This document shows, piece after piece, positions 36,305 through 45,617 of a stretch of DNA of 64,000 nucleotides (position 1 is its first letter; every line of letters starts with the position of its first letter). The position numbers and the translations under genes were made by a program. The notes beneath the pieces are model-generated. The model was not told where the DNA came from. It saw only the letters and a program-made list of their open reading frames with translations, and did not search any database. Source of the stretch: Novipirellula sp052161655 (GTDB lineage Bacteria > Planctomycetota > Planctomycetia > Pirellulales > Pirellulaceae); assembly GCF_052161655.1 (NCBI RefSeq), contig NZ_CP197418.1, positions 6,572,001 through 6,636,000 on the forward strand, written 5' to 3'.

Positions 36305-37237
36305 ATGAATGACGTCATCACTGCCAACCAATTAACGATGCACTTTCGCTCTTGCGATGCCCTCCGCGGTGTCGACTTTGCGATCAAACCGGGAACCGTG
36401 TTTGCACTGCTCGGGGAAAACGGCGCGGGCAAGACAACGTTGATCCGAATCTTGACTGGGTTTCAGAAGCCGACCTCGGGTTCATGCCGCGTGTGTGACG
36501 TCGATCCCACGTCGCAGCCACTGGAAGTACGCCGCAAAATTGGCTACGTCTCCGATGCTCCCGCCCTGTACGACTGGATGAGTGTTGCGGAGATTGGATG
36601 GTTCGCCGCGTCGATTTACGGAGGCGACTTTCATCCAACGTATTTGGATTCGATTCGCCGATACGAGCTGCCTGCAGACCGAAAAATTCGTCATCTGAGT
36701 AAAGGCCAACGTGCGAAAGTTGCCCTTTCGTTGGCGATCGCCCATGATCCTGAACTGCTAATCTTGGACGAGCCCACCTCGGGACTGGACCCGATGGTTC
36801 GCCGTGATTTCTTAGAAAGCATGATCGATCGAGCTGCATCGGGGCGAACGGTTTTCTTGTCGAGTCATCAGATCAGCGAAGTCGAGCGTGTCGCTGACAC
36901 GATTGCGATTTTGCATGAAGGGCGGCTGCGGATCTGCTGCCCGCTGAGTGAACTGAAGGACTCGGTTGTCGAATTGACGATCAGCCTGGACGATCCATTA
37001 GTCACGGTACCAACGTTACCCGATCCCGCCGAAGTGATACGCGAAGAAACGTACGGCCGCCAGCACCGGGTTGTGGTGCGACATTATCAGTCTGACATGC
37101 ACGCCGTGCTCACATCGGCCCCAGGCGTGGCGGGCGTTTCCGAGCGAGACTTGTCGCTCGAAGAAATTTTCATCGCTTACACCGACGGCTCGAGCCCGAG
37201 TCGCAATCAAGAAAATCCGGCAAAGTCAATGGTCTAG
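36305..37237 (+). CDS. ABC transporter ATP-binding protein
   Basis: A 310-residue ABC ATPase. Walker A is GENGAGKTT (37-45), the signature is LSKGQ (131-135) and Walker B LLILDEP (151-157), followed by the D-loop SGLDP and the switch His in LSSHQISEVE. The N-terminal pattern (ALRGVDFAIKPGTVFALLGENG) is that of CcmA/NatA-like exporters. The last 80 residues form a separate C-terminal domain typical of this group. It is the energy partner of the permease 50 bp downstream and follows a YtrA-type regulator. Confidence 0.94.
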   Translation: MNDVITANQLTMHFRSCDALRGVDFAIKPGTVFALLGENGAGKTTLIRILTGFQKPTSGSCRVCDVDPTSQPLEVRRKIGYVSDAPALYDWMSVAEIGWFAASIYGGDFHPTYLDSIRRYELPADRKIRHLSKGQRAKVALSLAIAHDPELLILDEPTSGLDPMVRRDFLESMIDRAASGRTVFLSSHQISEVERVADTIAILHEGRLRICCPLSELKDSVVELTISLDDPLVTVPTLPDPAEVIREETYGRQHRVVVRHYQSDMHAVLTSAPGVAGVSERDLSLEEIFIAYTDGSSPSRNQENPAKSMV

Positions 37238-37287
37238 TCCGCACCAATAAACGCTTCTGCGACACGCACCCCATATCTCTACCATCC

Positions 37288-39702
37288 ATGATGAACGCGA
37301 CCCTGATGAACGTGAACCGCGACATGATCCGAGGATTGTACTGGAAGGAAACTCGGCAACTGTTACCGCTTGTTTTTATCTTGGTAGCAGTGGGCGTGTT
37401 TTTGATGATGATTTGGGGAATTTCCCAAGACGCTCGAAATCCGATGGCCGACTATGCGCGGTCGCTACCGTTAGTTCTGCCCGCCTTGTTCGCTGCAGGA
37501 GCGGGGGCGTTGGTGGTAGGACAAGAAAAAGAACAACGCACGTTGTGGTGGTTGATCTCGATGCCCGTTGTACCGAAACAACTGATTGGGATCAAATTCG
37601 CGGTAGGGTTGATCGGGTTGGCGGTGATGTGGGTGATTTGCTGGATCTTGTTTTGGATCGTGCAATACAGCGACGGCGGCCCAAGTCGATCGCTGCTTCC
37701 GTATCTAACCTTTCCCGGAGTCGCAGACTATATCTTCTTGCACCTGCATTCGGTGTTCTTGTTGGCATGCGGTTTCTATACCGCATGGCGTTTGAAAAGC
37801 ACGTTTGCAAGTTTGATTGCGATCCTGCCATTGGCTTGCATCCCTTTTGTGTTGCAATCGCTTGGTTATGCATTCCGAAGGGAATGGGCTGGGCAACGAC
37901 TGATCGATCCCCAGAGCGCCAACGTGGTATCGATTGGGACAACCTCGGTTGCGATCTTGATCATGACGTGGATGGCGTATCGAGCGGCTCAAAGAACACT
38001 GGCCCCGCGAGATCCGATCTTAGTTGAATCGTTTTCGAAGACCATCTCACGTGTGACGTCATCTCCCAAAGCGAAGGCCAACGCGGCTCGGACTCCGTAT
38101 CGATTTGTGTTCAGTTCGCTGGTGTGGCAATCGGTCTATCACAACCGCATCACGCTGCTTGCGATTGTCTTGCTGATGATCGCAGGCACGGTTGCGGGTG
38201 TGTTTTCAATGACACGAGCGACTCAATCATCTCCGGACTTTACTTTTCTAGTTTTGGTTGCGGCCGCAGGGTTTGTCGGCGTTTCATGGCTAGGAGTGTT
38301 CGCGTTCACCGGAGACGGCAGTGCCACGCGACTGCGATTTCTTGCGGATCGTGGTGTCTCGCCGACCGTGGCGTGGTTGGGGCGACACTCGATCGGTGTT
38401 TGGATTGTGTCGGTCATCCTGCTGTTGCACACCGCACTTTTGTATGGCGTTGTCATTCGTTGGAAAGAGGATGTCGGACCGCTGCCGTCGACCGCAATGG
38501 TAGCGCTGTTGGTTTTTGTTATCTACGGTGTATCCCAATGGATCAGCCAGTTGACTCGGCTGTTGGCGGTGTCTGCTGTTCTATCCCCGATCGTATCGAT
38601 AGCCGCCGCGTACTGGCTGGGCTACTGTGCCGTTCTATACAACGCACCTCTCTGGCTAATCTTGTTATGCGGAACGTTTCCCTATTTGGCAAGCTGGCTA
38701 CAGATGCGACGCTTCATGGATGAGATTCGCGGCCCCTTCGTATGGACAATCTCCGTGCTGGCGGTCGTGTTGTTTGTGTGGATACCGATGATTCCAATGC
38801 AAATTGAAATTGCTCGATTTCCGCGAATGTCGCCAGAGCGTCGAGCAAATTTGCTGGCTCAAGCCAAAGCCGTTGACAATGTATATGGTTACGTGAGCCC
38901 CATCGTGCTCGCTCCACAGCCAGGTGATCGCAACCAGAGTTACTCTACTGAGCAAGATCGAAGTCCGCTGGAGTTCTTCGAGCAAAGATCGTTCTCACCG
39001 AGTGATGCAATTTTGATCGCGGAAGTCCCGCCTGGTCACGACGGTGCAGCGAGCATGGACCAGCACACCCTGACTTTGATCCTGTCTTTGGCCACCTACG
39101 CAAAACTAGAGTTTGATTCGAGCGAAAAATCCCCTGAGGCGATTGATATGATTGGCGACTGGTTTCGCGTGTTTACGACGATCGTAGAGCGTTTGCGAAA
39201 CAGTGAGCGAGTGCAAGATCAAGACTTTGCCGACCGAGTGGAGATTTGGTTGAGCGATGCGATCAAATCGGATGCGATCGAATCGTTGCATGAGAGAGAC
39301 TTCGTCAGGCATGCAAAGCGATTGTTGGCGGATCGAACAGGCCGTTACGAATCCCGCCGCAGAGCGGTGTTGAAATCTTGGGCAAAGCCAAAGTCTGCGA
39401 TCGATGGGCTCGGAGGCTACTCGCTCTCCTTTTGGGCCGAAGATATGTCGTCCGTCAAACGCGCCGCGGTGGCTAAGTTTTTCGTGGATGCGGTTGCCGA
39501 TGCCGCGCTGCGAATGCTCGAGGCGGGAGAGGCTGGCGAATCGACAGAACCGATGCGGCGTGAACTACACGGATTGCTGATTGGCCAAAACGTGCAATTC
39601 GAAGATGGACCGTATTCAGATCGAATTCGCAACCATCCAATCGATAACCAATTTTTTCCAGCTAGCCAGTGGTATGCGGCCTGGGAAGAGGAAGTTGAGT
39701 GA
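37288..39702 (+). CDS. Very large ABC-2 permease with long soluble domain
   Basis: An 804-residue membrane protein. Two groups of hydrophobic segments are seen: about residues 28-240 (LVFILVAVGVFLMMIWGI, LVLPALFAAGAGALVVGQEKEQRTLWWLISMP, the latter typical of ABC-2 permeases) and about 285-500. The two halves look like two fused six-segment permeases, so it may act without a second permease subunit. A hydrophilic C-terminal domain of about 295 residues follows the last segment (from about 510), helical and charged, with no family I recognise. Its side of the membrane is not certain. It is co-directional with the ATPase and the anchored protein after it. Confidence 0.85.
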   Translation: MMNATLMNVNRDMIRGLYWKETRQLLPLVFILVAVGVFLMMIWGISQDARNPMADYARSLPLVLPALFAAGAGALVVGQEKEQRTLWWLISMPVVPKQLIGIKFAVGLIGLAVMWVICWILFWIVQYSDGGPSRSLLPYLTFPGVADYIFLHLHSVFLLACGFYTAWRLKSTFASLIAILPLACIPFVLQSLGYAFRREWAGQRLIDPQSANVVSIGTTSVAILIMTWMAYRAAQRTLAPRDPILVESFSKTISRVTSSPKAKANAARTPYRFVFSSLVWQSVYHNRITLLAIVLLMIAGTVAGVFSMTRATQSSPDFTFLVLVAAAGFVGVSWLGVFAFTGDGSATRLRFLADRGVSPTVAWLGRHSIGVWIVSVILLLHTALLYGVVIRWKEDVGPLPSTAMVALLVFVIYGVSQWISQLTRLLAVSAVLSPIVSIAAAYWLGYCAVLYNAPLWLILLCGTFPYLASWLQMRRFMDEIRGPFVWTISVLAVVLFVWIPMIPMQIEIARFPRMSPERRANLLAQAKAVDNVYGYVSPIVLAPQPGDRNQSYSTEQDRSPLEFFEQRSFSPSDAILIAEVPPGHDGAASMDQHTLTLILSLATYAKLEFDSSEKSPEAIDMIGDWFRVFTTIVERLRNSERVQDQDFADRVEIWLSDAIKSDAIESLHERDFVRHAKRLLADRTGRYESRRRAVLKSWAKPKSAIDGLGGYSLSFWAEDMSSVKRAAVAKFFVDAVADAALRMLEAGEAGESTEPMRRELHGLLIGQNVQFEDGPYSDRIRNHPIDNQFFPASQWYAAWEEEVE

Positions 39703-39752
39703 GGAGTTGGGAGTTCGCTTGCTGCTCAATGGCAACCGTTAATTTGTAACGA

Positions 39753-41162
39753 ATGATGATGGACGAGAATCGAATGATGAATTTCAAACCTTCCCGCGAG
39801 CGGAGTTTGTACTTATTGCTTGCGACACCGGTTATCGCGCTGCTAGGTGTGTTTGTGCTGGGTGTCAAAATTGAACGGGATGCGGCGGCCAGCGTCAAAG
39901 CATCTCTGGCAAGATTGACAAGCGAAGGGGAACCGATTGGCAACCACACGCTCGCTCAGTGGATGGATAACAATACATCCCAAGAAACGACCACTCAATG
40001 GCGCGATATTCTGGTTGCGACTAATGGGCTTAGCGTCCGGTTCAGCGACTTGCTGCCGCTTGACGACGAGCACGAACTTGCCCCGAGCCAACCGCAGGAT
40101 GACGCGGACATCTTGCAACGTTATGCGCAGCAGGCGCAGCCGATCATCGAAGCCATCGGGCAGATCCAGGCTCAGCCCGAGCCCGCTTGGCAACCCGTTG
40201 TATTCAATGGGTTTGGCACTTTGCTTCCTGATTTGCAAGGGTCACGATCGATCATCTATTTACTGTCTTTTGAGTTTCGTGTGGCCATCGATCAACGCGA
40301 CCCTTCACGGGCCATCCATGCACTGGAGCTGATACTGAAAGTCGCTGACGCGTACGATTGGCAAATCGGGTTTGTGTCCGACTTCGTTTACTTTGCTGCG
40401 GTGAACAGACACCGAGATCAGATTCGCGAATCGCTTGCCATTGATTTCTGGGACGATGAGGAGCAATTGCTACAGCTGCGTGGTCAAGTGAACCGTCCGC
40501 ATGATCTGCGTGATCGCTTGGCTAAAGCCGTCGCTACGGAGAGAGCGTATCAGCTGGCTGAATTTGGCATCACAAACGCAGGTCCAAACTACTTCGAAAG
40601 AGAATCGGGATTCGAGATCTTTCCGTTGGGGGTGACTGCCACCACGGGCCAATCGATGCTCGCGCGATATGAGCAATGGAAAGACATCGACACGACAACC
40701 GCGTTTGATAAATGGCCTGCCAGTGACATTTCGAACCACGAGAATGATGACTTCGGGACGTTCAGCATCCTGGGGATCCCGATTGCCAACACGGCCGCAT
40801 TCCTCGAGCCGTTTTACACAAATGAAGGCTATATAGCATCTACGCTCTATCGCTTTGAATTAAATCGACGCTGGACCTTAACCGCCGTCGCCATCAAGCT
40901 TTTTAAGCTTCAGCACGATCGCTTTCCGAATGAGCTTAGCGAACTGAGCGAAATCGGGCTGACGAAATCGGACTGGATGGTCAACTCGAAGGAATCGTTT
41001 GGATACGAAGTGGGTGGACGCGATGAAGTCGCGTACCTGTGGAGTATCGATTTTGAAACAGCGAAGCGGGTTAACGGAGAGCCAGTGGTAGCGGCGGAAC
41101 GTCCGGTAACTTCAGACGATCCTAATAAAAAGATCGACAAGTGGGTGACCGAGGTTCGCTAG
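39753..41162 (+). CDS. Membrane-anchored protein of unknown function in the ABC unit
   Basis: A 469-residue protein; ATGs at 39753, 39756, 39759, 39774 and 39777 are all possible starts. One N-terminal membrane segment (LYLLLATPVIALLGVFVLGV, about residues 20-39) is followed by a large, probably periplasmic, mostly helical domain. A block near the end, AIKLFKLQHDRFPNELSEL, is of the type seen in many planctomycete anchored proteins, where a Tyr/Phe-Pro follows a helix. I do not recognise the family. It starts 50 bp after the permease and is probably a dedicated partner. It may hold or sense the transported substance. Confidence 0.78.
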   Translation: MMMDENRMMNFKPSRERSLYLLLATPVIALLGVFVLGVKIERDAAASVKASLARLTSEGEPIGNHTLAQWMDNNTSQETTTQWRDILVATNGLSVRFSDLLPLDDEHELAPSQPQDDADILQRYAQQAQPIIEAIGQIQAQPEPAWQPVVFNGFGTLLPDLQGSRSIIYLLSFEFRVAIDQRDPSRAIHALELILKVADAYDWQIGFVSDFVYFAAVNRHRDQIRESLAIDFWDDEEQLLQLRGQVNRPHDLRDRLAKAVATERAYQLAEFGITNAGPNYFERESGFEIFPLGVTATTGQSMLARYEQWKDIDTTTAFDKWPASDISNHENDDFGTFSILGIPIANTAAFLEPFYTNEGYIASTLYRFELNRRWTLTAVAIKLFKLQHDRFPNELSELSEIGLTKSDWMVNSKESFGYEVGGRDEVAYLWSIDFETAKRVNGEPVVAAERPVTSDDPNKKIDKWVTEVR

Positions 41163-41199
41163 ATGCGTGGCGGCAACGGGGCGAAACTCCGGCACGTTT

Positions 41200-42050
41200 G
41201 GAATTTACCCTCCCAACTTGGAGGGTCGCACGCGATAGCGGGCGGGGAGGGCTGGTTGCACGGAGCTTGCACAGTCTAACTCTAACACCCTGAGGCCCCA
41301 CCCAGAACTTGCTTCGCTTGTTCTGACCTCCCCAAAACAAGTTTCGGGGAGGTGAAGAATCGGCATGGGGGCTGGTGATGAATTCGCCATCAATCTCGCA
41401 TCGATGTTCAAACCTGATGCCCGCCAACGGCTTGGAAAGCCGAGCGACATTGGTAGGCCGAAACGCAGCGAAGCGGAATTGCGGCATTCAGGAATTTACC
41501 CTCCCAACTGGAAGGGTCGACCGCGATAGCGGGCGGGGAGGGCTGGTGACACGGAACTTGCACAGTCTAACTCTAACACCCCGAGGCACCACACAGAATT
41601 TGCTTCGCTTGCTCTGACCTCCCCAAAACAAGTTTCGGGGAGGTGAAGAATCGGCATGGGGGCTGGTGATGAATTCGCCATCAATCTCGCATCGATGTTC
41701 AAACCTGATGCCCGCCAACGGCTTGGAAAGCCGAGCGACATTGGTAGGCCGGAACGCAGCGGAGCGAAACTCCGGCACGTTTGGAATTTACCCTCCCAAC
41801 TGGGAGGGTCGACCGCGATAGCGGGCGGGGAGGGCTGGTGACACGGAACTTGAACCGTCTAACTCTAACACCCCGAGGCACCACACAGAATTTGCTTCGC
41901 TTGCTCTGACCTCCCAAAACAAGTTTCGGGGAGGTGAAGAATCGGCACGGCAGTGATAACGAATTCGCCATCAATCTCGCATCGATGTTCAAACGCGATG
42001 CCCGCCAACGGCTTGGAAAGCCGAGCGACAATGGTAGGCCGGGATGGATT
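41200..42050. repeat. Three tandem copies of a ~291 bp A+B repeat
   Basis: GAATTTACCCTCCCAAC recurs at 41201, 41492 and 41784, giving periods of 291 and 292 bases. Each unit has module A (hairpin CTCCCAAC..., TCTAACTCTAACACCC, the GACCTCCCC/GGGGAGGT palindrome) and module B (ATGCCCGCCAACGGCTTGG). The second and third copies are nearly identical. The third carries a base deletion in the CCTCCC run. A module C unit follows at 42068-42100. No gene is supported in the 954 bp between 41163 and 42116. Confidence 0.92.
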
Positions 42051-42116
42051 CGCCATCACGCTCGCTTCTGCCGAAAGTCTTGGCGACTTTCGCTACGGCG
42101 TACGGCACTACATCGC

Positions 42117-43241
42117 CTACTTGGCGATTTGCTTTTCGAATCGCTCGAACAGATAGTGGCTGTCGTGAGGTCCTGAGGCGGCTTCGGGGTGGTATTGCAC
42201 TCCGAAAGCAGCGTGCTCGCGATGCCGCACGCCAGCGACAGTATCGTCATTCAAGTTGCGGTGGGTGACTTCCAAACAATCGGGCAGCGATTTTTCGTCG
42301 ACCGCGAAACCGTGATTCTGAGTCGTGATCTCGACTTTGTTGGTTTGAATGTCAAATACTGGCTGATTCACACCACGATGTCCAAATTTCAATTTGAACG
42401 TCTTTGCGCCACAGGCCAACGAGAGAAGTTGATGGCCGAGGCAGATTCCGAAAATGGGAACTTGGCCCAACAGTTCACGGATCGTGTTATGGGCGTACTG
42501 GAGCGGTTCAGGATCGCCAGGTCCGTTGGACATAAAAATGCCGTCGGGATTGTTTTTCATGATCTCGTCGGCGGACGTGTCACCAGGGACAATCGTGACT
42601 TGGTTTCCACGCGAAGCGAAGTGACGCGGGATGTTCCACTTCATGCCAAAGTCCATGCACACGACATGCGCCCCACTGTTGGTTCGCTCGTGTTTGCCGA
42701 CTTCCGTTTCGGTCCAATCGTCCAGTTTTTGATCCCATGCCACCGCCTTGGTGGGCATTACTTCGCGAACGATATCGCGGCCGACCAATCCCTGCGACGC
42801 TTTGGCCTTGTTGACCAAGCTTTCGTCATTCAGATCGCTGGTCGACAAAATTCCTCGCATCGCTCCGGTCGTACGAATTCGGCGAACGAGTGCTCGCGTA
42901 TCGATACCGGTCAGCCCGAGGATGTTGTGTTTTTGCAGGTACGATTGCAGATCGCCCTCGGCCCGATAGTTACTGAAGATTCGACTATCCGAGCGAACAA
43001 TGAAACCGGACAGCGACGGCGACTCGTGCTCGACGTCGATTGAGTTGACACCGTAATTTCCGATTTCGGGATACGTCATCGTAACAATTTGACCGCGGTA
43101 ACTTGGGTCGGTCAAAATTTCTTGGTAGCCCGTCATCGCCGTATTGAAGACGACTTCCCCAGTCACCTCCCCTTCGGCACCAAACGCGTGTCCTTCGTAA
43201 ACGGTACCATCTTCGAGCGCAAGTTTCGCTGGTTTGGGCAT
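42117..43241 (-). CDS. carA: Carbamoyl-phosphate synthase small subunit
   Basis: CarA is the glutaminase subunit that supplies ammonia to CarB for carbamoyl phosphate, feeding pyrimidine and arginine synthesis. From the ATG at 43241 it has 374 residues; the frame is open 30 codons further without family resemblance. The N-terminal CPSase domain (LALEDGTVYEGHAFGAEGE, VFNTAMTGYQEILTDPSYRGQ) is followed by a class I glutamine amidotransferase domain with the triad C267 (FGICLGHQL), H351 and E353 (VQYHPEAASGP). It is complete. carB is not in the window. Its stop lies close to the repeat array. Confidence 0.97.
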   Translation of the reverse strand: MPKPAKLALEDGTVYEGHAFGAEGEVTGEVVFNTAMTGYQEILTDPSYRGQIVTMTYPEIGNYGVNSIDVEHESPSLSGFIVRSDSRIFSNYRAEGDLQSYLQKHNILGLTGIDTRALVRRIRTTGAMRGILSTSDLNDESLVNKAKASQGLVGRDIVREVMPTKAVAWDQKLDDWTETEVGKHERTNSGAHVVCMDFGMKWNIPRHFASRGNQVTIVPGDTSADEIMKNNPDGIFMSNGPGDPEPLQYAHNTIRELLGQVPIFGICLGHQLLSLACGAKTFKLKFGHRGVNQPVFDIQTNKVEITTQNHGFAVDEKSLPDCLEVTHRNLNDDTVAGVRHREHAAFGVQYHPEAASGPHDSHYLFERFEKQIAK

Positions 43242-43575
43242 ATCAGAAGCTGAGTGTTTTTGGTTAAGGGAACAAAATTCCGATAGCCATAGAATAGACA
43301 CTCCATGGAAATTTGACGAGGCGGGGTGCACCGCTGTCGCAGACTAGTTGCGACATCCACACCGCAAGGGCGCGTTAGTGTATTGCCGAAGCTCAAGTTG
43401 ATGGTAGCGGGACTCGCGAGAGAGTTTCGGACGCTGGGCGAATACGACGAAAAGTTTGACGAATTTTGCCACGACCACCCAATATTTTCTGCTCTAACAA
43501 TGCGATAGCGTGGGGGGGCTGCAACACTTCGAAATGTCAATTTTGCATGACAGGGGTTTTGCCGCCTCCCCAACG
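43242..43575. other. Intergenic region upstream of carA
   Basis: This holds the carA promoter region on the minus strand. I find no convincing gene; a 60-codon plus-strand frame at 43326 has no family pattern. No riboswitch-like structure was recognised. The terminator of the TPR gene lies at its upper end. Confidence 0.45.
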
Positions 43576-43605
43576 CAAAAAGCCGCAATCCGAAGATTGC
43601 GGCTT
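43576..43605 (-). terminator. Rho-independent terminator after the TPR gene
   Basis: Read on the minus strand, AAGCCGCAATC pairs perfectly with GATTGCGGCTT around a TTCG tetraloop (43605-43580), followed by a short T-run. It is about 78 bases after the stop of the TPR gene. Confidence 0.9.
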
Positions 43606-43682
43606 GCGATAATATAAAAGTGAGCCAGCGGCCGTCCGATGACTTAGGTCACCGGCCAAGCACAGATCCTCGCGATCGATGC

Positions 43683-45467
43683 TCAAGTATCGATCAAATC
43701 TTCGGGTGATAAGATCGGCACTTTGTTTTCTTCGACTTCTTGCTTCTCACGCCAAGGCTTGTTGTTGCGGTAATTTTCGAGCTCTTGCTTTAGCTGGTTG
43801 ATCTGGACACTCTCTTCATTTTCACCGAGCTCGACGTCCTTTTCACCGAGTTCGACAGCCTTGCTGCTCCATTGGATTGCTTTTTCGAAATCACCGCTTT
43901 CGGCGTAACCGGCGGCAAGCGTACTGAGAATATGAGCCTCTTTGAACTCGGTCAATTCGGCGGCTCGTTTTCCGTATTTGACTGCTCGCTCGCCGTCTCG
44001 CAGCTCGTCGTTGGGCGAAGTGGCCAGAACCCACGCCAAGTTATTGAGGATGCCAGGCAATTCCACGCTGTCTTCGTCCGCGACTTTGGCAGCACGCTCG
44101 TAGTCGGCCACAGCGTCGGCATGTTCGCCAACACTGAGCAGTGCGTCGGCACGGGACCGCAATACGGAAGCGTTTTTGGGATCACGATCCAAGACGGCCG
44201 AAAGCGTTTCGATGGCTTGCCGAGGTCGGTCGTCTCGCAGGTACAGATTCGCCAATTGCAATTGACGCATGATGCTGGTGGGATCCCGGTCGACCAATGA
44301 TTTCATATCACTGATCGCATCGGCCATGCGGCCTTCTTCGACCGCAATCAACACACGCACAACAATCGTCTGTTCCGCGTCAGCGATTTGCGGGGCGATT
44401 CCCATGGCAGATTTAAGGTCTCGTTTAGCGGCACGAATGTCACCACGCGAAAGTGCGATCTCGGCTCGTTGCAATAACGAAATTGGGTCTTTCGGTTGCA
44501 TCGCGAGTGCCTTGTTCAAGTCGGCAAACGCCTCGTCTTCTTTGCCTTGCATGCGATACAAGATTGCTCGCATGCGATACATTCCTTCGCTTGGTTTCGC
44601 TGCGAGCGTTTTGGTAATCAAATCGACCGCGTCATCAACGCGTTCAGCGTCGAGCAATTGTTGCACTGCGGCTTGCGCGACGACTTGATTGCCTGGATCG
44701 ACGGCCAAAATCTTCTCTAGATCCGCCATCGCCCCATCGACGTCATCGCTTTGCATCCGTAAACCGGCTCGCGCCTGCAACGCTTCGATATTGGTCGAAT
44801 CCGCTTCGATGGCCGAATTCAAATCCGCCATTTTCTTTTCGTCATCTTCTTGAGCGACCGCACGCAACACGTAGGCTCGGCTCTGCTGGATCGGTTCGTC
44901 CTTTAGCAATTCGATCGCCTTGGACGTCGCTTCCGCCATTTCATCGCGGTTTCCCTCAGGCAACAAATTCAGCTGAGCGATCATTAGATAGGCTTCGACG
45001 AGCGATTCATCACTCTTGGTTGCCTTGCGAAGAAATTCGAGTGCTTCATCGCGAATTTGCAACATGCGGCGCCCGCGAACTCGCTGCATCAACGCGACCA
45101 GTTGCTGACTGCGCTGAACCAGGACGCTGGCGAGCATTTTCTCGGCAAACGATTTATTCTCGTTGTTCAGTCCCTTTGCCAATGCGGATTCGAGCAACGT
45201 CGATACCGCAGCAAGTTGTTCGGGGGATTCCGCGTCGATTCGTTTGACTACGGCCTCGTCAAATTCCGATTTTCCGGCCCCGACAGCCGAATCCGTTTTC
45301 GCAGCGTCGGCTTTTCCAGCGTTACCGCTTTTGCCTTGCGTTGCGGTGATGTCATCCGCGACGGCCACTTCTTGCGCCACCAGTGTTGGGGCAAAGTCCC
45401 CCATCGAAAGCGTCAAGCTGACGAGAACAAAAGGGATCGCTATCCCCACTCGTTGCTGAAAAACCAT
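43683..45467 (-). CDS. Secreted tetratricopeptide-repeat protein
   Basis: A 594-residue protein. An N-terminal hydrophobic segment (IAIPFVLVSLTLSMGDFAPTLVAQ) acts as a signal peptide or anchor, then comes a low-complexity Ala/Gly/Lys/Asp linker. From about residue 150 to 545 there are at least eight TPR-like helical hairpins (EAYLMIAQLNLLPEG, DPISLLQRAEIALSRGDI, QLANLYLRDDRPRQAIETLSAVLDRDP, LSTLAAGYAESGDFEKAIQWSSKAVEL). The C-terminus is acidic (SPEDLIDT). It should bind partner proteins in the periplasm; the partner is unknown. No strong Shine-Dalgarno site is visible. Confidence 0.88.
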   Translation of the reverse strand: MVFQQRVGIAIPFVLVSLTLSMGDFAPTLVAQEVAVADDITATQGKSGNAGKADAAKTDSAVGAGKSEFDEAVVKRIDAESPEQLAAVSTLLESALAKGLNNENKSFAEKMLASVLVQRSQQLVALMQRVRGRRMLQIRDEALEFLRKATKSDESLVEAYLMIAQLNLLPEGNRDEMAEATSKAIELLKDEPIQQSRAYVLRAVAQEDDEKKMADLNSAIEADSTNIEALQARAGLRMQSDDVDGAMADLEKILAVDPGNQVVAQAAVQQLLDAERVDDAVDLITKTLAAKPSEGMYRMRAILYRMQGKEDEAFADLNKALAMQPKDPISLLQRAEIALSRGDIRAAKRDLKSAMGIAPQIADAEQTIVVRVLIAVEEGRMADAISDMKSLVDRDPTSIMRQLQLANLYLRDDRPRQAIETLSAVLDRDPKNASVLRSRADALLSVGEHADAVADYERAAKVADEDSVELPGILNNLAWVLATSPNDELRDGERAVKYGKRAAELTEFKEAHILSTLAAGYAESGDFEKAIQWSSKAVELGEKDVELGENEESVQINQLKQELENYRNNKPWREKQEVEENKVPILSPEDLIDT

Positions 45468-45617
45468 CTATCGCAAATCCGTTATCCGAGGCTGATCGAT
45501 GGTGAAGAAAAGCTCTTCACCCGTGCCCATTATGACGATATTTGCTCGGCTCGCGAAGACAGGCTCCGCCTACAGTCGCAGAAATCTTTAGAAATGCAGA
45601 AATCGTAGGCCAATCGC

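Noticed and set aside
41200..42050. Possible CRISPR-like array
   Set aside because: The unit is about 291 bp, repeated whole and without unique spacers.
41205..42059. Recurrent minus-strand frames with similar peptides (for example HLPETCFGEVR) in repeats
   Set aside because: They recur because the DNA repeat recurs. The frames vary in length and start and break at repeat ends, so a gene family is unlikely.
42189..43043. 284-codon plus-strand open frame over carA
   Set aside because: Opposite strand of a clear carA gene with its full catalytic triad.
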